Assembly (NCBI GenBank): GCA_004802725.1
Contig: SGPM01000068.1
Span: forward strand, 1 to 64,000
Reading direction: 5' to 3'
Origin: Antrodiella citrinella
Taxonomy: Eukaryota; Basidiomycota; Agaricomycetes; Polyporales; Steccherinaceae
Length of the DNA stretch: 64,000 bases
Position numbers and translations under genes: made by a program. The notes beneath the pieces were generated by a model, which was given only the letters and a program-made list of their open reading frames with translations, made no database searches and was not told the DNA's origin. Below are positions 24,661-36,273 of this stretch, in pieces (within the stretch, counting starts at the first letter, position 1; the number at the start of each line of letters is the position of its first letter).

Positions 24661-25372
24661 ATGGCCTCTGCATCACCTTCGCCCGGTCCTTCGACGACCA
24701 ACCGTCATGCACAAACTGCAGTTGACAAACAGCGAGCTCAGCTTGACAAGCTGCTCAAGGACCCGACGAAATTGGCATATGTTCCTGCTCCGCCGAAGGA
24801 GAAGGCGATCAGGGCGCCGAGGGAAATGATGAAGAATGTGCAAGGTTCCAGTGCCGGTGCTGGCAGTGGGGAGTTTCACGTCTATAAGGCGAGTAGACGG
24901 AGAGAGTTTGAGAGGCTGAAGATGATGGACGAGGAGTCTAAGAAGGTACGCATCTATGATATACTGCTGTCGAAGTCAGGTCTTTAACTCTGAAGTGTAG
25001 GAGGCAGAGGTGCTTGAATTTGAGCAGAAGAAGCGTGAAAGGGAGGAGCATGCTGATGCAAAGACAGCCAAGAACCGGGCAAAGCGGCAGAAGAAGAAAG
25101 AGAAGACAAAGGCGAAGGGGGAGGAGTTGAAAGGGAGCAAGGACAGTGCTACCGGCGAATCAACTGCTGCGCCTATCAAGAAGAGACGACTGGTCAATGG
25201 GCAGGAGCTGCTCTTCAAACGACCTGGTGTAGACAGCGACGACGAGGATGGCGATGAAGATGAACCTGGACCGTCTCCTGCCCACCCAGGCAACGCGCCG
25301 GGGGCTGTCGAGGATCAAACTGCTGTTCCAGTCATCGACACCTCTCGAATCACAATTCATGAAGATGACTAG
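24661..25372 (+). CDS. PRKRIP1-like (DUF1168) nuclear/spliceosomal protein
   Basis: About 218 residues from two exons, 24661-24945 and 25001-25372. A DKLLKDPTKLAYVPAPP motif near residue 40 and GEFHVYKASRRREFERLK near residue 80 are the signature of DUF1168. After these come a long charged helix (EQKKREREEHADAKTAKNRA) and a Lys-rich then acidic tail. The human relative PRKRIP1 lies in the catalytic spliceosome as an extended helix and binds double-stranded RNA (family knowledge). The chosen ATG at 24661 directly precedes the conserved region; the open frame extends upstream but without conserved sequence. It is downstream of NSA2 with about 250 bp between them. Confidence 0.9.
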
Positions 25373-25928
25373 ATCCTGGGTTTCTCATGACCATTCGGAT
25401 GTATGTTCACTTTGTTGCTTTGCTCTGTAATAAAGTCCGGAGAACTGAACTTCTCAGGTCTTAAGACCTATCGACTGTACGTGTGTTGTGGTGCTATTTC
25501 GACGAGCTTCAGCCTCTCTTGCGCCATCTTTCCACATATGTTGTGTTCCAACTATAGCCTTGGTTGTCATTGGCCTCAAAATACTTCGCGGAGGAACCAT
25601 TGGAGTTGGTTATTCCGACAACCATTCGCGCAGCAAGCGTTGGCAATGACATTTGAAAGACGGGGTTGCTTCTCTTCTTCTGATTGGCCCATGATTGAGG
25701 TGTGTTTCCAGAAGCTACCGACTGTTTCTCTACCACACAGATGTCATTATTCTCCTTACTTGCGCATATGTTCATTGTCGCCATCGGTAGTCATCCGAAC
25801 ATATTCCAACTTCACTCTTCGCCGTGTGGGCTCTTCGAGAATAGCTACTGCACATTCCGAAATATAACCATCCTTCGCCCTCGACATCAATACCACATAT
25901 TTTTGAGGAAGGGCTTCGCCCATCGAGC
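25373..25928. other. Intergenic, upstream of the AA9 relic
   Basis: No gene recognised. The open frames on either strand are short and lack conserved sequence. The right end is the promoter of the AA9 pseudogene. Confidence 0.5.
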
Positions 25929-25936
25929 TATAAAAG
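25929..25936 (+). promoter_or_regulatory. TATA box of the AA9 pseudogene
   Basis: TATAAAAG lies 65 bp upstream of the AA9 start codon, a usual distance for a strongly inducible fungal gene. The promoter core looks intact although the coding region is broken. Confidence 0.6.
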
Positions 25937-25993
25937 AAGAGACGTGCAGGGATTCCACATCGGCCTAGTTCTCAACATTCCACAGGTAGAAAT

Positions 25994-27017
25994 ATGTTCT
26001 CCACCACTACTACTCTGACCGCTGTTGCCTTCGGTGCACTTCAGGCCTCAAAGGTTGCCGCACACGGTGGTGTCCTATCATACAACATCAACGGCCAAAC
26101 TTATCAAGGGTACTGTAACATATCTCTACTCATGTCATACGCTAATGTGCTATCAAAGTTTCAAAGCCTACAACACTCCCGTTGGTCAAGTCAGCATCCA
26201 GCGCGAATGGGACACCTACTGACCGACCCGACTGACCCTTCCTTACGTTGCAACTCGAACGGCGCCTCTCTCGGTACAGGCCAGCAGTCTGCCACAGTTC
26301 CAGGTCAGTCACCATTTCAGTACATCCCCGCCATGTGCTTGCTAATTCTGCGCAGCCGGAGGCACGGTAGTCGCACAGTGGAACACCTGGCCACATGCCA
26401 TCGGACCCGTCATGGTCTACATGGCCAACTGCAACGGCGCATGCACCACCGCCGACACGTCCTCCCTGGAGTGATTCAAGATCGACGAGGCTGGTCTCCT
26501 CTCGGGTGCGTATCTCTCAATTTGAAGCTTGCAGGCATAATTGTTGACTGACCATCTTCGTAGGTGACTACTCGACCGGTGAATGGGCGTTGGGCAAGCT
26601 CATTGCTGACAATAGTACCTGGACCAATACCGAGTCACCATCCCTGCATCCCTTGCTCCTGGCGAGTACATGCTCCGCCACGAGGTAAACTCCGCTCCTT
26701 CTCATTGACCACTTGTATATATCTGACCTCGTCGACTCCTTGCAGCTTCTTGCTATTCACACCTCCGACTCACCTCAGTTCTACCCCGAATGCGCTCAGC
26801 TCGTCCTCACCGGCTCGGGTATCGCGCAGCCTTCTGGTTCATACCTCGTCAAATTCCCTGGCGCGTACTCAGCGTGAGTCTCCTATTTTCTCATAACCGT
26901 GTACAAGTGTTCATGATCTACTATTGTAGTGCTGATCCTGGTGTCACTATTGATGTCTACGCGACTCCGGATGCGACTAACTACACCATTCCAGGACCTC
27001 CCGTCTGGCAAGGATGA
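25994..27017 (+). pseudogene. AA9 lytic polysaccharide monooxygenase, inactivated
   Basis: Six exon-like blocks (25994-26109, 26159-26303, 26356-26506, 26574-26684, 26746-26873, 26930-27017) keep good splice sites and encode an AA9 enzyme, a copper monooxygenase that cleaves cellulose or related glucans outside the cell. A signal peptide ends VAAHGGV, putting the copper-binding His first; NTWPHAIGP supplies the second His and PQFYPECAQL the axial Tyr region. There is no carbohydrate-binding module. Three lesions break it. The frame is lost after REWDTY (stop at 26220-26222), a conserved Trp codon is TGA at 26473-26475 (LEW to LE-stop), and a second frame change lies near 26626-26633. Sequencing error could explain one shift but hardly all three. 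Confidence 0.85.
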
Positions 27018-27288
27018 GCACGAAAGGCACCTTCGGCTGTGTCGAAAAGTTCAAGGATTTTCTTGTTGCTTCGATTCGATACATGTATTGTACATGTTGT
27101 GTTCGAGATTTGTTGTTTCGATATGTATTTCTGCGTATTCACCTTCAGTACACAGTCAATGATGACGCATTCCACCTGACAAGTTCGCATTCAGACTCCG
27201 CGATTCAGAATCGATCAATATTTCACCCGTCTCACTGGCACAAGTTCAACCACGCTGTCTCTCTCTCTCTCTTACAGCAGCACACGCC

Positions 27289-28760
27289 ATGTCCGTGCAC
27301 AGCGAAGACTCTGATCCAAACTGGGAGGATGCCGATACAGTCGACGAGATCGTCGAAGCAGGGCGAGACCTCGTGTACAGCATCCTCCAACGCGAGCCTC
27401 TCGCGACGATAAAATCCAAGATCGCAGGTGGCGCTCCTGTGTGGTTCCAGATTGAGGATGGCACTTCAGCGCTGCACGCTGCTGCTTACAATGAAGATGT
27501 AGAGCTGGTGAGATTTTTGATTGGGCAAGGGGCTGTGTGGAACGCAGGTTCGTCCCATCTTTATTTGATCTCTATGACCCTCTCAAAATGAAGCAACTTC
27601 GTAGTCGATGGGCTGCACAATACCGCTGCTGATATCACTTTGTCAATGAACAACGAAGAGTGCTATACCCTCATCCGCGACGCAGGGATCCGATCAGGTG
27701 AGCTTCAATAGAAAGAAACAATGTCAGTGACTAACCTCAGCGGCCTCACAGAACTTCTGCTTACTTTGCTCTCTTCAAAGAGCCCGTTGGCAGGGACGTC
27801 ATTGTCTCTGGTACTCAAGGCCACAGACGACTCCGCGGCCGGTTCAACGGACAATTTCCTGACTTCCCGTCTCCGGTATACTCATGATGAGCATGGACAA
27901 GAGATCTGTCTTGTAAAAGTAAGCGAAACAGAGGACGTTGGTGTGATGATGGGTTGGGAAAGAAGCATAAGTGAGTCGCATAGGATGTTATTTATGTGGT
28001 GCTGAGCTGAGCTGAGATAGTCTGAAGTGAAGGAAACCGTTGATCGACTATGTACTGGCCATCCGAACCTGCAAGATGGTTTGAAAGTTCTAAATGTAGG
28101 ATTCGGCTTGGGTATCGTAGGTGCACTTATATAGCTCCCTAATCACAGTATTAATTAGGTTCTTGTAGATCGACGGCTTCTTCCAATCCCTTGAGGTTCC
28201 ACCATCACAGCACGTAATCATCGAAGCCCACCCGGATGTCCTGCAGCACATGAAAGAACTTGGCTGGTATGAGAACCCAGGTGTGAAAATCCTAGAGGGA
28301 AAGTGGCAAGACTTCGTCGAAAGCGACGAGCTGCTATCGGTGGGCGGTTTCGATGTGATCTATACCGATACGTTTTCGGAGGATTACAAAGGTGTGTGCT
28401 ATGTCTGTATTTCATACCACATCTGATGTGTGCTTTACAGCTCTACATGATTTCTTTGGTCACTTGCCCGATCTACTGGCAGGTCCTGAGTCTCATTTCA
28501 GCTTCTTCCATGGTTTAGGAGCAACCAGCAAGTGTCTCCCTCTAATGATCATCGGGCGTTCGCTAAACTCCCGCACAGATAATACATTCTACGACGTGTA
28601 TACACACGTATCCGAGCTGCATCTAGCAGATATTGGCATCAATGTAGAGTGGAGCGATGTAGATGTGGTCGAGGGCAAGCAAGATAGGTGGAATGAGACT
28701 AGGAAGTACTTCTCGGTGCGGACGTATAGGTTACCTCTGGGTAAAATGCGTGGCATGTAA
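27289..28760 (+). CDS. RMT2: Protein arginine N5-methyltransferase Rmt2
   Basis: Fungal type IV arginine methyltransferase; in yeast it delta-methylates ribosomal protein L12. Six exons (27289-27547, 27605-27697, 27752-27970, 28028-28116, 28169-28391, 28441-28760) give about 400 residues. The N terminus carries an ankyrin-like segment (GTSALHAAAYNEDVELVRFL, about residue 65). The methyltransferase core follows with VLNVGFGLGIIDGFFQ (SAM motif I), HVIIEAHPDVLQHMKELGW, GKWQDF, and GFDVIYTDTFSEDYKALHDF around the active loop. It ends KYFSVRTYRLPLG. It is convergent with HIS2, with 87 bp between the stop codons. Confidence 0.96.
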
Positions 28761-28847
28761 AATGCAAAACTGATTTATGTGCGTTCAAATTCCTAGCGTG
28801 CGTGTGAGACATGAAGCTGAAAAATCGGATGGATCACTCACTACAAC

Positions 28848-29892
28848 TTATGGCAAGTTGGAGATGCTCTGGCTCCAAAACTTGTGCTCCAGGTAATTGT
28901 CAGCCACCTTTCGTGGGCGTGTATACCGGCCTGCAGTGTGAGGCTGGTCTGTACGGTCCAGCACCCATATCTCCTGAATACCCAATCGCTCCACGTACTC
29001 CTTCATACGAGCGTAGTTGAGGCCAACAGCGTGTGGACCATGACTATCATCTGACAGAGTGAATCTTCCATCGTAACGTTGTATCAGCTGTATTTTACAG
29101 TCAGACGCGATATCACATGTGAGCACAGCAACACTCACTCTGACAACATCTTCTCCTGGGTATGAGGAAGACCAGCCTTTCCGCAGGGCCGCTGCATTCA
29201 ACTCAAACAATGCACCGTATTCTGCGGCGTAGCGTACATTCCGCTCCAGCTTTGCCCAAGCTTCAGGATGGGACTCAAGCGACAGATCTGGATCGTACAG
29301 CCGGCAGAGGTCGATGTGTCCGATAAGTTCTGGATGAAAGCGCTGCAGCAGCTCATACTGGGCATCAAAGTATGAGCAAAGAAAGGCTCCCATGCACGCG
29401 TCATCAGAACCGCCCTGGAAACTGGCTAATGCCTTCTTGTAAGCTTCAGCGTCGAAATCGATAGGGATGCCGTTCACATGGTGCAAGGATCCGACGAGGT
29501 ATTCGATGCGACCCGCATATTTGTCAAGCAGAGTTTGAAGGTTGTTCAGGTCGAGAGTAGATATGAACTCTGTCTCGAGGCCCACCAACAGAGTTATGTC
29601 GCTCGAATATAGGTCTTTGAGGCGATGTGCTTCGGACAAGAAATTGTCAAACTGATCTGCAAGCGCATCAACTAGAAGAGAGGCCTGCGAACATCAGAAC
29701 CATGGGGGATTTTGAGTACCAAGCAAGGCTCACCTCTTCCGGATACAGATCCTGTGGGCGATAACGCGGGACGTGTTCGGTCAATCCGTACAGTTCAAAG
29801 CCCTGCCGGACTGCCTCTTTGACGACATCCTCGAGTGTCCCCACTGCATGTTTGCAGAATTGGCCCGAGTGGGAGTGAAGACTGAAAGGCAT
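28848..29892 (-). CDS. HIS2: Histidinol-phosphatase, PHP type
   Basis: Removes phosphate from L-histidinol phosphate in histidine biosynthesis. Three exons (29734-29892, 29139-29684, 28848-29087) give about 314 residues. The PHP metal-binding motifs appear in order: HSHSGQFC near the N terminus, GLTEH, GLETEF, GSLHHVNG, GHIDL, LFELNAAALRKG and TLSDDSHGPHAVG. The metal-ligand His, Asp and Glu residues all look present. The second intron (29088-29138) is 51 nt, in frame and free of stops, so retention would add 17 residues just before LIQRYDGRF. The start is the ATG at 29892, next to the first metal motif as in the family. It is divergent from the orphan membrane protein gene. Confidence 0.95.
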
Positions 29893-30010
29893 ATTGGCCA
29901 GTGGTATGACCTTGCCAAGGAAGTAGTCTCAGTCGATCAGCTTCGGATAGTGCCGTGTCCCATCATCAGCGCAATCATTGCTCTGCACCGCTTCCTCCAA
30001 CCCGAGACAG

Positions 30011-30018
30011 TATATAAA
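30011..30018 (+). promoter_or_regulatory. Likely TATA box
   Basis: TATATAAA about 150 bp upstream of the start at 30168, in the short region shared with HIS2. It is placed by motif and distance only. Confidence 0.35.
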
Positions 30019-30167
30019 CCCACTCTCGTTGCTGATGGCGTCGTCGGCGGGTCTCTCTTTTACCCTCCAACCCTTTTCGTTCGCAAAGCTTTGCAGTCGG
30101 CTGGAACGACTTTTTATTTTTCTCTCCGTAAATTTCTAAAACGTCCAACTCAATTCACGCAACGACC

Positions 30168-31279
30168 ATGCCCAACACAATCGTATTGGTACGTAGAATT
30201 CTGATGAGAACGGGCTGTCTGAATGGGCTGACGTTTCCTGTCAATGTAGTATTTCACGCCCCGTCAGCACCCCGATATCGAGTTACCATTTGCTCTCCGT
30301 GGTTATGTACGCTTTGAGATCATTCATCTGGGAAGCAGAATTCACTGACATATGTATAGTGTTCCCAAGAGGTCTGGGAGAAGAGGTTACCTGCCTTCGT
30401 TCGGAAAGCCTCACGATTCCACCATATGGTGTTTGAATGGGTGTGGTTTGCGGTCTTCATCGCGTACGCATAGATCGATCCTCCGGTTCACTTCAGCGGC
30501 TGATCTTCCTTCGTAGTGCTATGATTGGTGTGCCAATTGCGATGTACCAAGTCGCCTGGGACAAATTGCCAGAAGACAAGGACGAGAAGGAGTTTGGCAC
30601 GGATAATTGGTGGTCGCACAACTCATTTGACAGGGCGTGGAAGTGCAGGCTCATCAGCTTCGCGTCCTGGTTGGCTGTCACACTTTTGTGCTATATTCCA
30701 ATTATCACGTGGAAAACTTCTGTGCGTACCTATGATTCTTGTATCTCATGACATGGCTCATGATATTACAGGGCAAGAATGCTGTCAACAAGATGCTAAA
30801 GCAGTGGGAGGAGCAGGACAAGGCTCTGAAGCCTAACCAGGCGGTGCCTGTTTGGAGGATGAGAACTCCCGGATTTCTCTCCAACCAAATTGTGAGTGTA
30901 AATTATTCTGCTCTGGTCTATCATATCTACAAATCCCTCTTCCTCGCAGAAATTGGTCATTGACGCACCCGGCAACCCACCATTCTCCTCCTTCCATCCC
31001 AACTCGAATCTTCCCCCATACATCGTGAACGGCCCTCTCGATCCCAACGCAGCATACTACTACCAACCCATGGGCGGGTATCCCAACGCACCCGTCAGTG
31101 CACCCAACTACAATGCGTCTCGACCCTCCGACGCACAGTACCCGGCCCCACCCCCGACCTCCGTCAGCGGTCTCCCGTTGTTCAATGGAAACGATGAGAA
31201 GCAAGGCGGATATATCCCGCCGCTGGATCCAAATGCTGACCCGGAGAAGCAGGAGGCTTTCGAGAATATCCGGGTCTAA
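30168..31279 (+). CDS. Uncharacterised two-TM protein with Pro/Tyr-rich tail
   Basis: Six exons (30168-30188, 30250-30306, 30360-30463, 30517-30721, 30772-30891, 30950-31279) give about 278 residues; every junction keeps the frame. After FTPRQHPDIELPFALRGYC and a short helix comes a first membrane segment, about residues 48-72 (VWFAVFIAAMIGVPIAMY). A charged loop with DNWWSHNSFDRAWKCR follows, then a second segment (FASWLAVTLLCYIPIITW, about residue 112). A helix KNAVNKMLKQWEEQDKALK leads to a long tail rich in Pro, Asn, Tyr and Gly. I do not recognise the family. Clean splicing suggests a real gene. With both termini probably on one side, the tail would be cytosolic or lumenal; the side cannot be told. 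Confidence 0.8.
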
Positions 31280-31875
31280 TGTATTGATGGACTCCGAAGT
31301 TCTGTACTTGCGATTTGTGTTGCACTCTACCCAGTGCCGTTAGTCCATACGCCCATCTTGTAGGCTATGGTTGGATCGTCTTATGAAATTTACGACCTTT
31401 TTACGACCATTTGAAATGTTCAGAAGTACGTATGGGTGAATCATGTCGAGAGCAAGCTTCGGAAAGTTCGGGTCATTCCCAAGCACTACCAATCAAAGGT
31501 GAGAGGTACTACCGCTTCAGTAGGCTCGTTCCCATCCGTTTTGGGACTCGCAGGCTCCTTACCCAAAGCTCACCCCCCTCTTGCCTTTTTGCGTTCGATT
31601 GGCCACGCGAGTCTACCGCTTCGGCTGAACCTCCTCGTCTCGCTCCTCCACATGTTGGTTTTGTTGGTTTCACCGTCGACATTACGTATAGGAACTCCTA
31701 TATTGTGGCGAGCTTCTACTGAGGACAAATGTACGGAGTATCCAAGAAATCTGCATTATGAAAAACCGTCCTATGTTACATAGCACCCAGAACTTGAAGG
31801 AAGTGGTAGGGCAAATCCGTTGTAAAGAAAGACAAAGGAAGAAATCGGACTGCAAAGGAAAAAGAAAATCTCTCA
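31280..31875. other. Intergenic, nothing recognised
   Basis: Convergent spacer between the two-TM gene and the MFS transporter. Open frames here are short and unrelated to known families. Confidence 0.5.
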
Positions 31876-34285
31876 TCAAGCGTATGGTCGTGGCTCCTTG
31901 TCGTTGAATTCCCTAACAGACTGATGCACGTCCGTCTTCGGTGTGTTGTTCTGTAACTGAGGCGCACTTTCTAGTGGGTAACCCCCATCCGAGTCGACAG
32001 GCTTCTGCTGTGCAAGATACGCGCGATCCTGAATCGGGCTCAACGTCACCGTCAACACGGCCGCCAATGCACTCCAGGGGATGAGGGAGATGAAGCACCA
32101 CTTCAAGGCGTTTCTGAATGCGTCTTTGACGAGTTGCTGGACGTTTGGAGGGAGACCGCTAATGTCTTGCAGGGAGGTGAGACTGGAAGAAGCCGTCGCT
32201 GCAGTAAGGGAGGATATGTCTGAGTTGGAGAACGCGCCGGAGGCAATAGCACCAGCGATGAATGTGTTGACTTTGGCATTCAAGACTGCGCCACACTGCG
32301 CAAGACCCACGGTACCACCGAAAGAGCGGAACTACGTGATTGCACAGGTCAGTGACGCAATTATGGTGATGTGACTAGGTGGGTCAAGAACTCACGAATA
32401 GTGACAGCGCAGAGACGACGGCAACAAGAGCTTCTGGTTGGGAGAATCGAGCATGGACGGCAAGGGGACCGAGTGACAAGCCTACACCAACGCCTGCCAT
32501 GGCCATGAAGCTATTGGAATATCAGGAATGAGTAAACGTATGTCTGCAAGCAGAGGACAAGTAACTAACCCATCGACTTGGCTCTGGTTGTTGTGCTCCA
32601 TACCCAATGAAATCAATCCCAAAGCGACAGTTTCGACAATGCCTCCTAGAATGGCAGGATATTTAGGCTGTTCTTGTGGTGAGTTGTCTCTGCATTAGAT
32701 CGATAATTCGATAGACCGTACCTGTCTCCATATCTTGATTGCATAGATGGAGATTATGCTTCCACCTCCCTGAGGTGAACCATTAGCATGTGTAGCGGTA
32801 GGATAGTATGCAATGCACGTACCATTCCGGGAGCAAAATAGATCAATTGCGCACCAGCCTTGTCAGGAGACAGCCCGTTCACAATCGTCGAGAAGATCGC
32901 AACGAAATAGAACATGACCAGCATGATAACGCCAGTGACAAAAGTTGCATACATCACCACACAAACGTCCAGCGAGCGGAACAGCGACATCGGAATCATC
33001 GGGTCAACGAACAACCTCGAGCTGTTGTCAGAGGTCTCGCCGATGTGTTCCAGAACCACTTCCCAAATGACGAATCCGATGGCCAGAACACCTCCGATGA
33101 CCCAGCTCACGATGACTTTGGTCTCGCTCCAGCGTTCGGATGAACCCCAGTTGAGAGCAAGGAGGACAAGTATGCCCGCGCCCATGAACATGATCGCACC
33201 GATCCAGTCAACTCGGAACAGTCTGCGTCCGAAAGATTCCTTGTGTCCGACATTTGACGAGTCAGGCAGTTCTCTGATCACAGCAGACTTAGTCCTGCCC
33301 CTGAGCAGAACGAACGCGATTACCATCGCGGCGGCTGCACAAGGGAGACTGAACGTGAAATATTAGGACGGTTGAAAAAATTCTACGGGAGTGTAGGACT
33401 TACTTGATCGCGAAAACCCAGCGGAAGGACACGTTAAACAATGCACCACCAATGAATGGACCCAAACAAAACCCGATCGTGTAAAGGAAGAACATAGCAC
33501 TCTGCTGCCAGTTGTTCGCGTCTAGAGACACAGAGTCGGCCAAAATGATTCGAACAGCCTGTGTCCACGTTGTCAGTCTGATATGAAGACTAGATAGCAC
33601 TGGTACTCACCGCGAGCAGCCCTGCTGCGCCAATACCGGCGATACCTCTGCCTGCTAACAGGGTGGGCATATTGTTACTGCCAGTACTGATGGCACTGCC
33701 GACCATGAAGAGTAGCAGTGCAAGCTGGAGGGTCCAGTGGCGTCCGAAGATATCCGCAAATGTCGCGAAGAGCGGAAGGAACACAGTGGATGTCAATAGA
33801 TAGACGGTTCCAATGTAGCTAGTAGGTGTTCAATGAAGACTCCGTTATTCAAATGTCGGTGATAGCTCACCTTTGCAGAGGCAATGAATTGAATATTGAC
33901 TACGAGACGTGTCAGACGCGTTTGTAGTTGTGAGAAATTAAAAAATGGCGTACAGCAATGTGGGCTTGCGCAGTGGCAACGACTGTTGGGTAGCAGGTGA
34001 GTATGTATGATGGCACCGATAAACGAACGTGCACGTACTCGTGTAATCCAAGGTTTCCAAGAAGACTGGAAGCGCGAGTCCAATCATGAGAATGATTGTC
34101 TTGATTATTTGAGTGCGAGTAGACGATTTGGGCAGTGTCGATGAAGTCGTGCCATTGGAGTCATTGGAGGTAGTGACAGGCTGTCCCTCATCCCGCTGCT
34201 CGGCCTGAGCAGCAGTCTGGAGTGGGTGGACCGCACCCTTGCGCTCCTGGCGTTTCCTCTTCACGTACTTGTATAAGAAGTACAT
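31876..34285 (-). CDS. MFS transporter, DHA2-type drug/H+ antiporter family
   Basis: Ten exons (34039-34285, 33954-33982, 33871-33899, 33611-33818, 33404-33558, 32823-33348, 32722-32769, 32570-32667, 32396-32510, 31876-32331) give about 636 residues. A polar N terminus with KRKRQERKG precedes TM1 (IILMIGLALPVFLETLDYT). Then come IVATAQAHIASIFN, LQSYIGTVYLLTS and the loop motif A (FADIFGRHW). The antiporter motif C is GFCLGPFIGGAL. About 14 membrane segments can be drawn, with RVDWIGAIMFMGAGILVLLAL after the central loop. The likely role is proton-driven export of a small toxic or secondary compound at the plasma membrane; the substrate cannot be predicted. Two exons are only 29 nt. Confidence 0.9.
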
Positions 34286-34862
34286 CGCGGAGGGATGAAC
34301 GAGGGGGTCGACTGAAGCCTTTCACCTAGCGGTGAAGAAGGAAGGGGGTATAAAGTATCAGATAAGGGTCATTGGTATTTGGCTCTCGAGGTCTTTATAC
34401 GTGGGTGTGTTTGTCTCGAAAATGATCGTGACCCTGCCTGCCGTCTGGTGCCACAATAGTTCTAGTACTTATGGCACTGCACCTGTCAAACATTTGCCCA
34501 CTGTGCAATATCATACAACAGCTCATCTGCCCCGCTATCAGTTCCGAGACTGCGGATATGATGGCAGAAGAGTTAGAATTTCAGGTCGCAGCACGTTGAA
34601 CGGGAAAACAGTACCGGTTGCCAGAGGGTTCTTGACTGCTGCCAGACTCGTCGGAAATTCGGAGGCAGGATAAAAGTGACGACTGTACCGCAACATAGGA
34701 ATATGGATCAAGTACGTTTTCCCTCGGTATGCAGGGTGATTTCTGGAGATTAGAGGGACAAGTAGAGGTGGCTGGTGGCTGTGCCGTGACCTTGCCTTTC
34801 TCGGCGTGGTTATGGGCGCTACATGTACAAGCAGCACCGGTTGGACGTTGACGAATGCACTC
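34286..34862. other. Divergent intergenic region, nothing recognised
   Basis: Spacer between the MFS transporter and BET5, holding both promoters. The minus-strand frame 34538-34864 overlaps the BET5 start codon and looks spurious. Confidence 0.5.
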
Positions 34863-35592
34863 ATGACGATCTATAGTCTATACATATATGATAGGCTAGT
34901 GCTCTCCGTATAGTTTTGATTTGCCACTGAACTGTTTTCACAGGCATTGCATATGCGTGTACTATCAGGACTGGCATAGAACAAGGCACCCGCGCGCTGC
35001 AGTAGAGGGAGGCCTCCTTCCTGCGGTGTCGCGTCAAATGTATCATACTCGTCCGGAGGCTCCTCATGGAAACTACACTAGCCCTCGAAACACGCTCAAC
35101 TCATCATCCGGTGTGGTCGTTGCCGTCAATGATGAGGAGACTACCCCCGAGAGCACTGCGGCGCAGACACCCATCCCGCAAACCGGACTGCCGTTTGATG
35201 AAGAGGCAAAGCTGGTGTACGGCGTGGTGCTCTCGCTAAGAAACATGATTAGGAAGCTGTCAGGAAAGTGCGTGGCTCATATTCTGATCAGAGTTCGTTA
35301 CTCTCTTAACCCACGCCTCACCGATAGAGACGAGCAATTCGTCAATTACCGCACGTCTTCGTACAAGATGCATCTTTACGAAACGCTCTCCGGATACAAG
35401 TTCGTCATGCTAAGCGACCCAAACGCAGATTCCCTCCGCTTCGTCTTGCGACAGATCTACGCAGGACCCTTCCTGGAGTATGTCGTTCGCAATCCGCTTA
35501 CCTCTATGGACTCGAGGGAACGTGGTATCGATAACGAGTATTTCCGCACGAGCACAGACAGAATGGTCAGAGGACTGAGTGTATACCAGTAG
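34863..35592 (+). CDS. BET5: TRAPP subunit Bet5/TRAPPC1
   Basis: Core longin-fold subunit of the TRAPP complexes, which activate Ypt1/Rab1 in ER-Golgi traffic. Three exons (34863-34894, 34944-35267, 35328-35592) give about 206 residues. The N terminus MTIYSLYIYDR joins HCICVYYQDWHRT, then a Ser/Thr-rich insert of about 50 residues, LPFDEEAKLVYGVVLSLRNM, KDEQFVNYRTSSYKMHLYET, SGYKFVMLSDPNADSLRF and GIDNEYFR near the end. The exon 1 junction only works with a GC-AG intron (TAG|GCTAGT to CACAG). Intron 2 (60 nt) is in frame and stop-free. The insert makes it longer than yeast Bet5, as in other filamentous fungi. Confidence 0.95.
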
Positions 35593-36273
35593 AAGACATT
35601 CTCGTGTATGTTTGACGTCTGAAGCAACCCGGTTTCCTGGAACTCCTTCGTGAAGTATGGCCGCTGACCATCGGACAATCTGCGATATCGATCTCAGGCG
35701 AATGACAGCATTCACTTCGAATATCTTCCTCTTTCTCAGTAGGCCAGACGTAGCGGTTCGGAGGAATTTCGAGGAACTGCATAAGTCGAGCGTCCTACTT
35801 TAACATCGTCAAACGGCCCAGGTACTCTCATCCATTCGGTGTGTGCATGTCAGGTGCATATCGGACTGTATGTACTATACAATCAGTCTCAGGGATGTCG
35901 TGCATGATCCAGAGTTATGACACCGGTACCACCAACGTCGCGCGTACTCCTTCCTGCATGTGGAAACAACGCGGAAATGTTGCCTACACATGCAACGTAA
36001 TTTTGATCGTGTACGTTCATTGAAACCCTCGCAATCTGCTTGTTCACCCTCATGGAACATGTCATGGAATGTATGAACGAAGCTCAGGTTCAGACTCTCC
36101 GGGCCGAGCGCGTACAAGCGTTCAGCAGAAGAGAGCGCTCTATGTATGGGGTAGATCTACAGTAATGTGGTGGGATGTACAAGTTTGTTAACATAACTGC
36201 AAGCAAGCATGTGTATGGTGGATAGCAAGGACAAAACAAATTCGAACACGCCGAGTAACCTGAGATAGCAGCT
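35593..36273. other. Convergent intergenic region, nothing recognised
   Basis: Spacer between BET5 and FUN30. No conserved coding or RNA feature seen. Confidence 0.5.

Noticed and set aside
34538..34864. Minus-strand open frame
   Set aside because: It overlaps the BET5 start codon, has no conserved sequence and no good splice context.
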